Source: Comamonadaceae bacterium (GTDB lineage: Bacteria > Pseudomonadota > Gammaproteobacteria > Burkholderiales > Burkholderiaceae_C). From it: a stretch of 7,050 nucleotides of DNA. The DNA lies in contig JAAFHN010000134.1 in NCBI GenBank assembly GCA_013298415.1, positions 1-7,050 of the forward strand, read 5' to 3'. A program made the translations under genes and the position numbers. Position 1 is the stretch's first letter. Every line of letters begins with the position of its first letter. Below, piece by piece: positions 6,925-7,050 of the stretch. Under the pieces are notes generated by a model. The model was not told the DNA's origin, did not search any database, and saw nothing but the letters and a program-made list of their open reading frames with translations.

Positions 6925-7050
6925 TCAGCTGCGTTTGCGCTTGGCGTTGTTTTTTTTCGCGGCTGTGCCTTTTTTGTCGGCGGGCTTTGGGGGAGCGGAT
7001 TTTGGGGCTGCTTTTCTGCTGGCTTTGGCTTGGGTGAAGCCGTTGCGCTC
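6925..7050 (-). CDS. C-terminal tail of an unidentified protein, 5' end beyond window
   Basis: The last 41 codons and the TGA (6927-6925) of a minus-strand gene entering from the right. The visible residues run from ERNGFTQAKASRKAAP to KKNNAKRKRS and are rich in Lys, Arg, Ala and Pro: a disordered basic tail such as those ending DNA- or RNA-binding proteins (topoisomerases, helicases, histone-like proteins). The tail alone does not identify the protein. Third positions are mostly G/C, as expected for a real gene here. It converges on the nuclease gene with 65 bases between the stops. It contains runs of eight and six A on the coding strand. Confidence 0.65.
   Translation of the reverse strand, partial: ERNGFTQAKASRKAAPKSAPPKPADKKGTAAKKNNAKRKRS

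Noticed and set aside
1..7050. CRISPR array, tRNA or rRNA genes
   Set aside because: I saw no regularly spaced direct repeats and no recognisable tRNA or rRNA segment on either strand.

Overview
The window looks like a piece of a high-GC betaproteobacterial chromosome, probably Burkholderiales. The reasons are the strong G/C bias at third codon positions, the style of the large alpha-2-macroglobulin, and a Lys/Ala/Pro-rich protein tail at the right edge. The taxon is inferred from the look of the proteins, not from a marker gene.

Layout. (1) Positions 1-5253, minus strand: one uninterrupted reading frame of 1751 codons that runs off the left edge. It encodes the N-terminal part (most) of a secreted bacterial alpha-2-macroglobulin with an intact CLEQ thioester site. 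Long open frames on the opposite strand, including one of 914 codons at 934-3678, are shadows of this gene. (2) About 5254-5578: a divergent, locally AT-rich intergenic region with two small inverted repeats close to the macroglobulin start; one covers its Shine-Dalgarno. (3) 5579-6859, plus strand: a DUF1016/YhcG-type PD-(D/E)xK nuclease gene. It is interrupted after the catalytic core by a 102-bp insert with 25-bp inverted ends (a MITE-like element). The insert keeps the frame but brings a TAG stop, so the gene is now a 344-codon truncated frame followed by a 72-residue orphan C-terminus. The variable linker of the same gene carries two 25-bp palindromes that resemble each other. (4) 6860-6924: short convergent gap with a hairpin. 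(5) 6925-7050, minus strand: the last 41 codons of a protein with a strongly basic tail.

How the parts relate. The macroglobulin is expected to act in the periplasm as a protease trap and covalent tag. The nuclease belongs to a family often found in accessory or defence-type loci. They are transcribed divergently and nothing in the sequence ties them functionally. No complete novel multi-gene system is visible. The most interesting signals are the palindromic MITE-like insertion in the nuclease gene, the in-frame stop it creates, and the paired palindromes inside the coding sequence.
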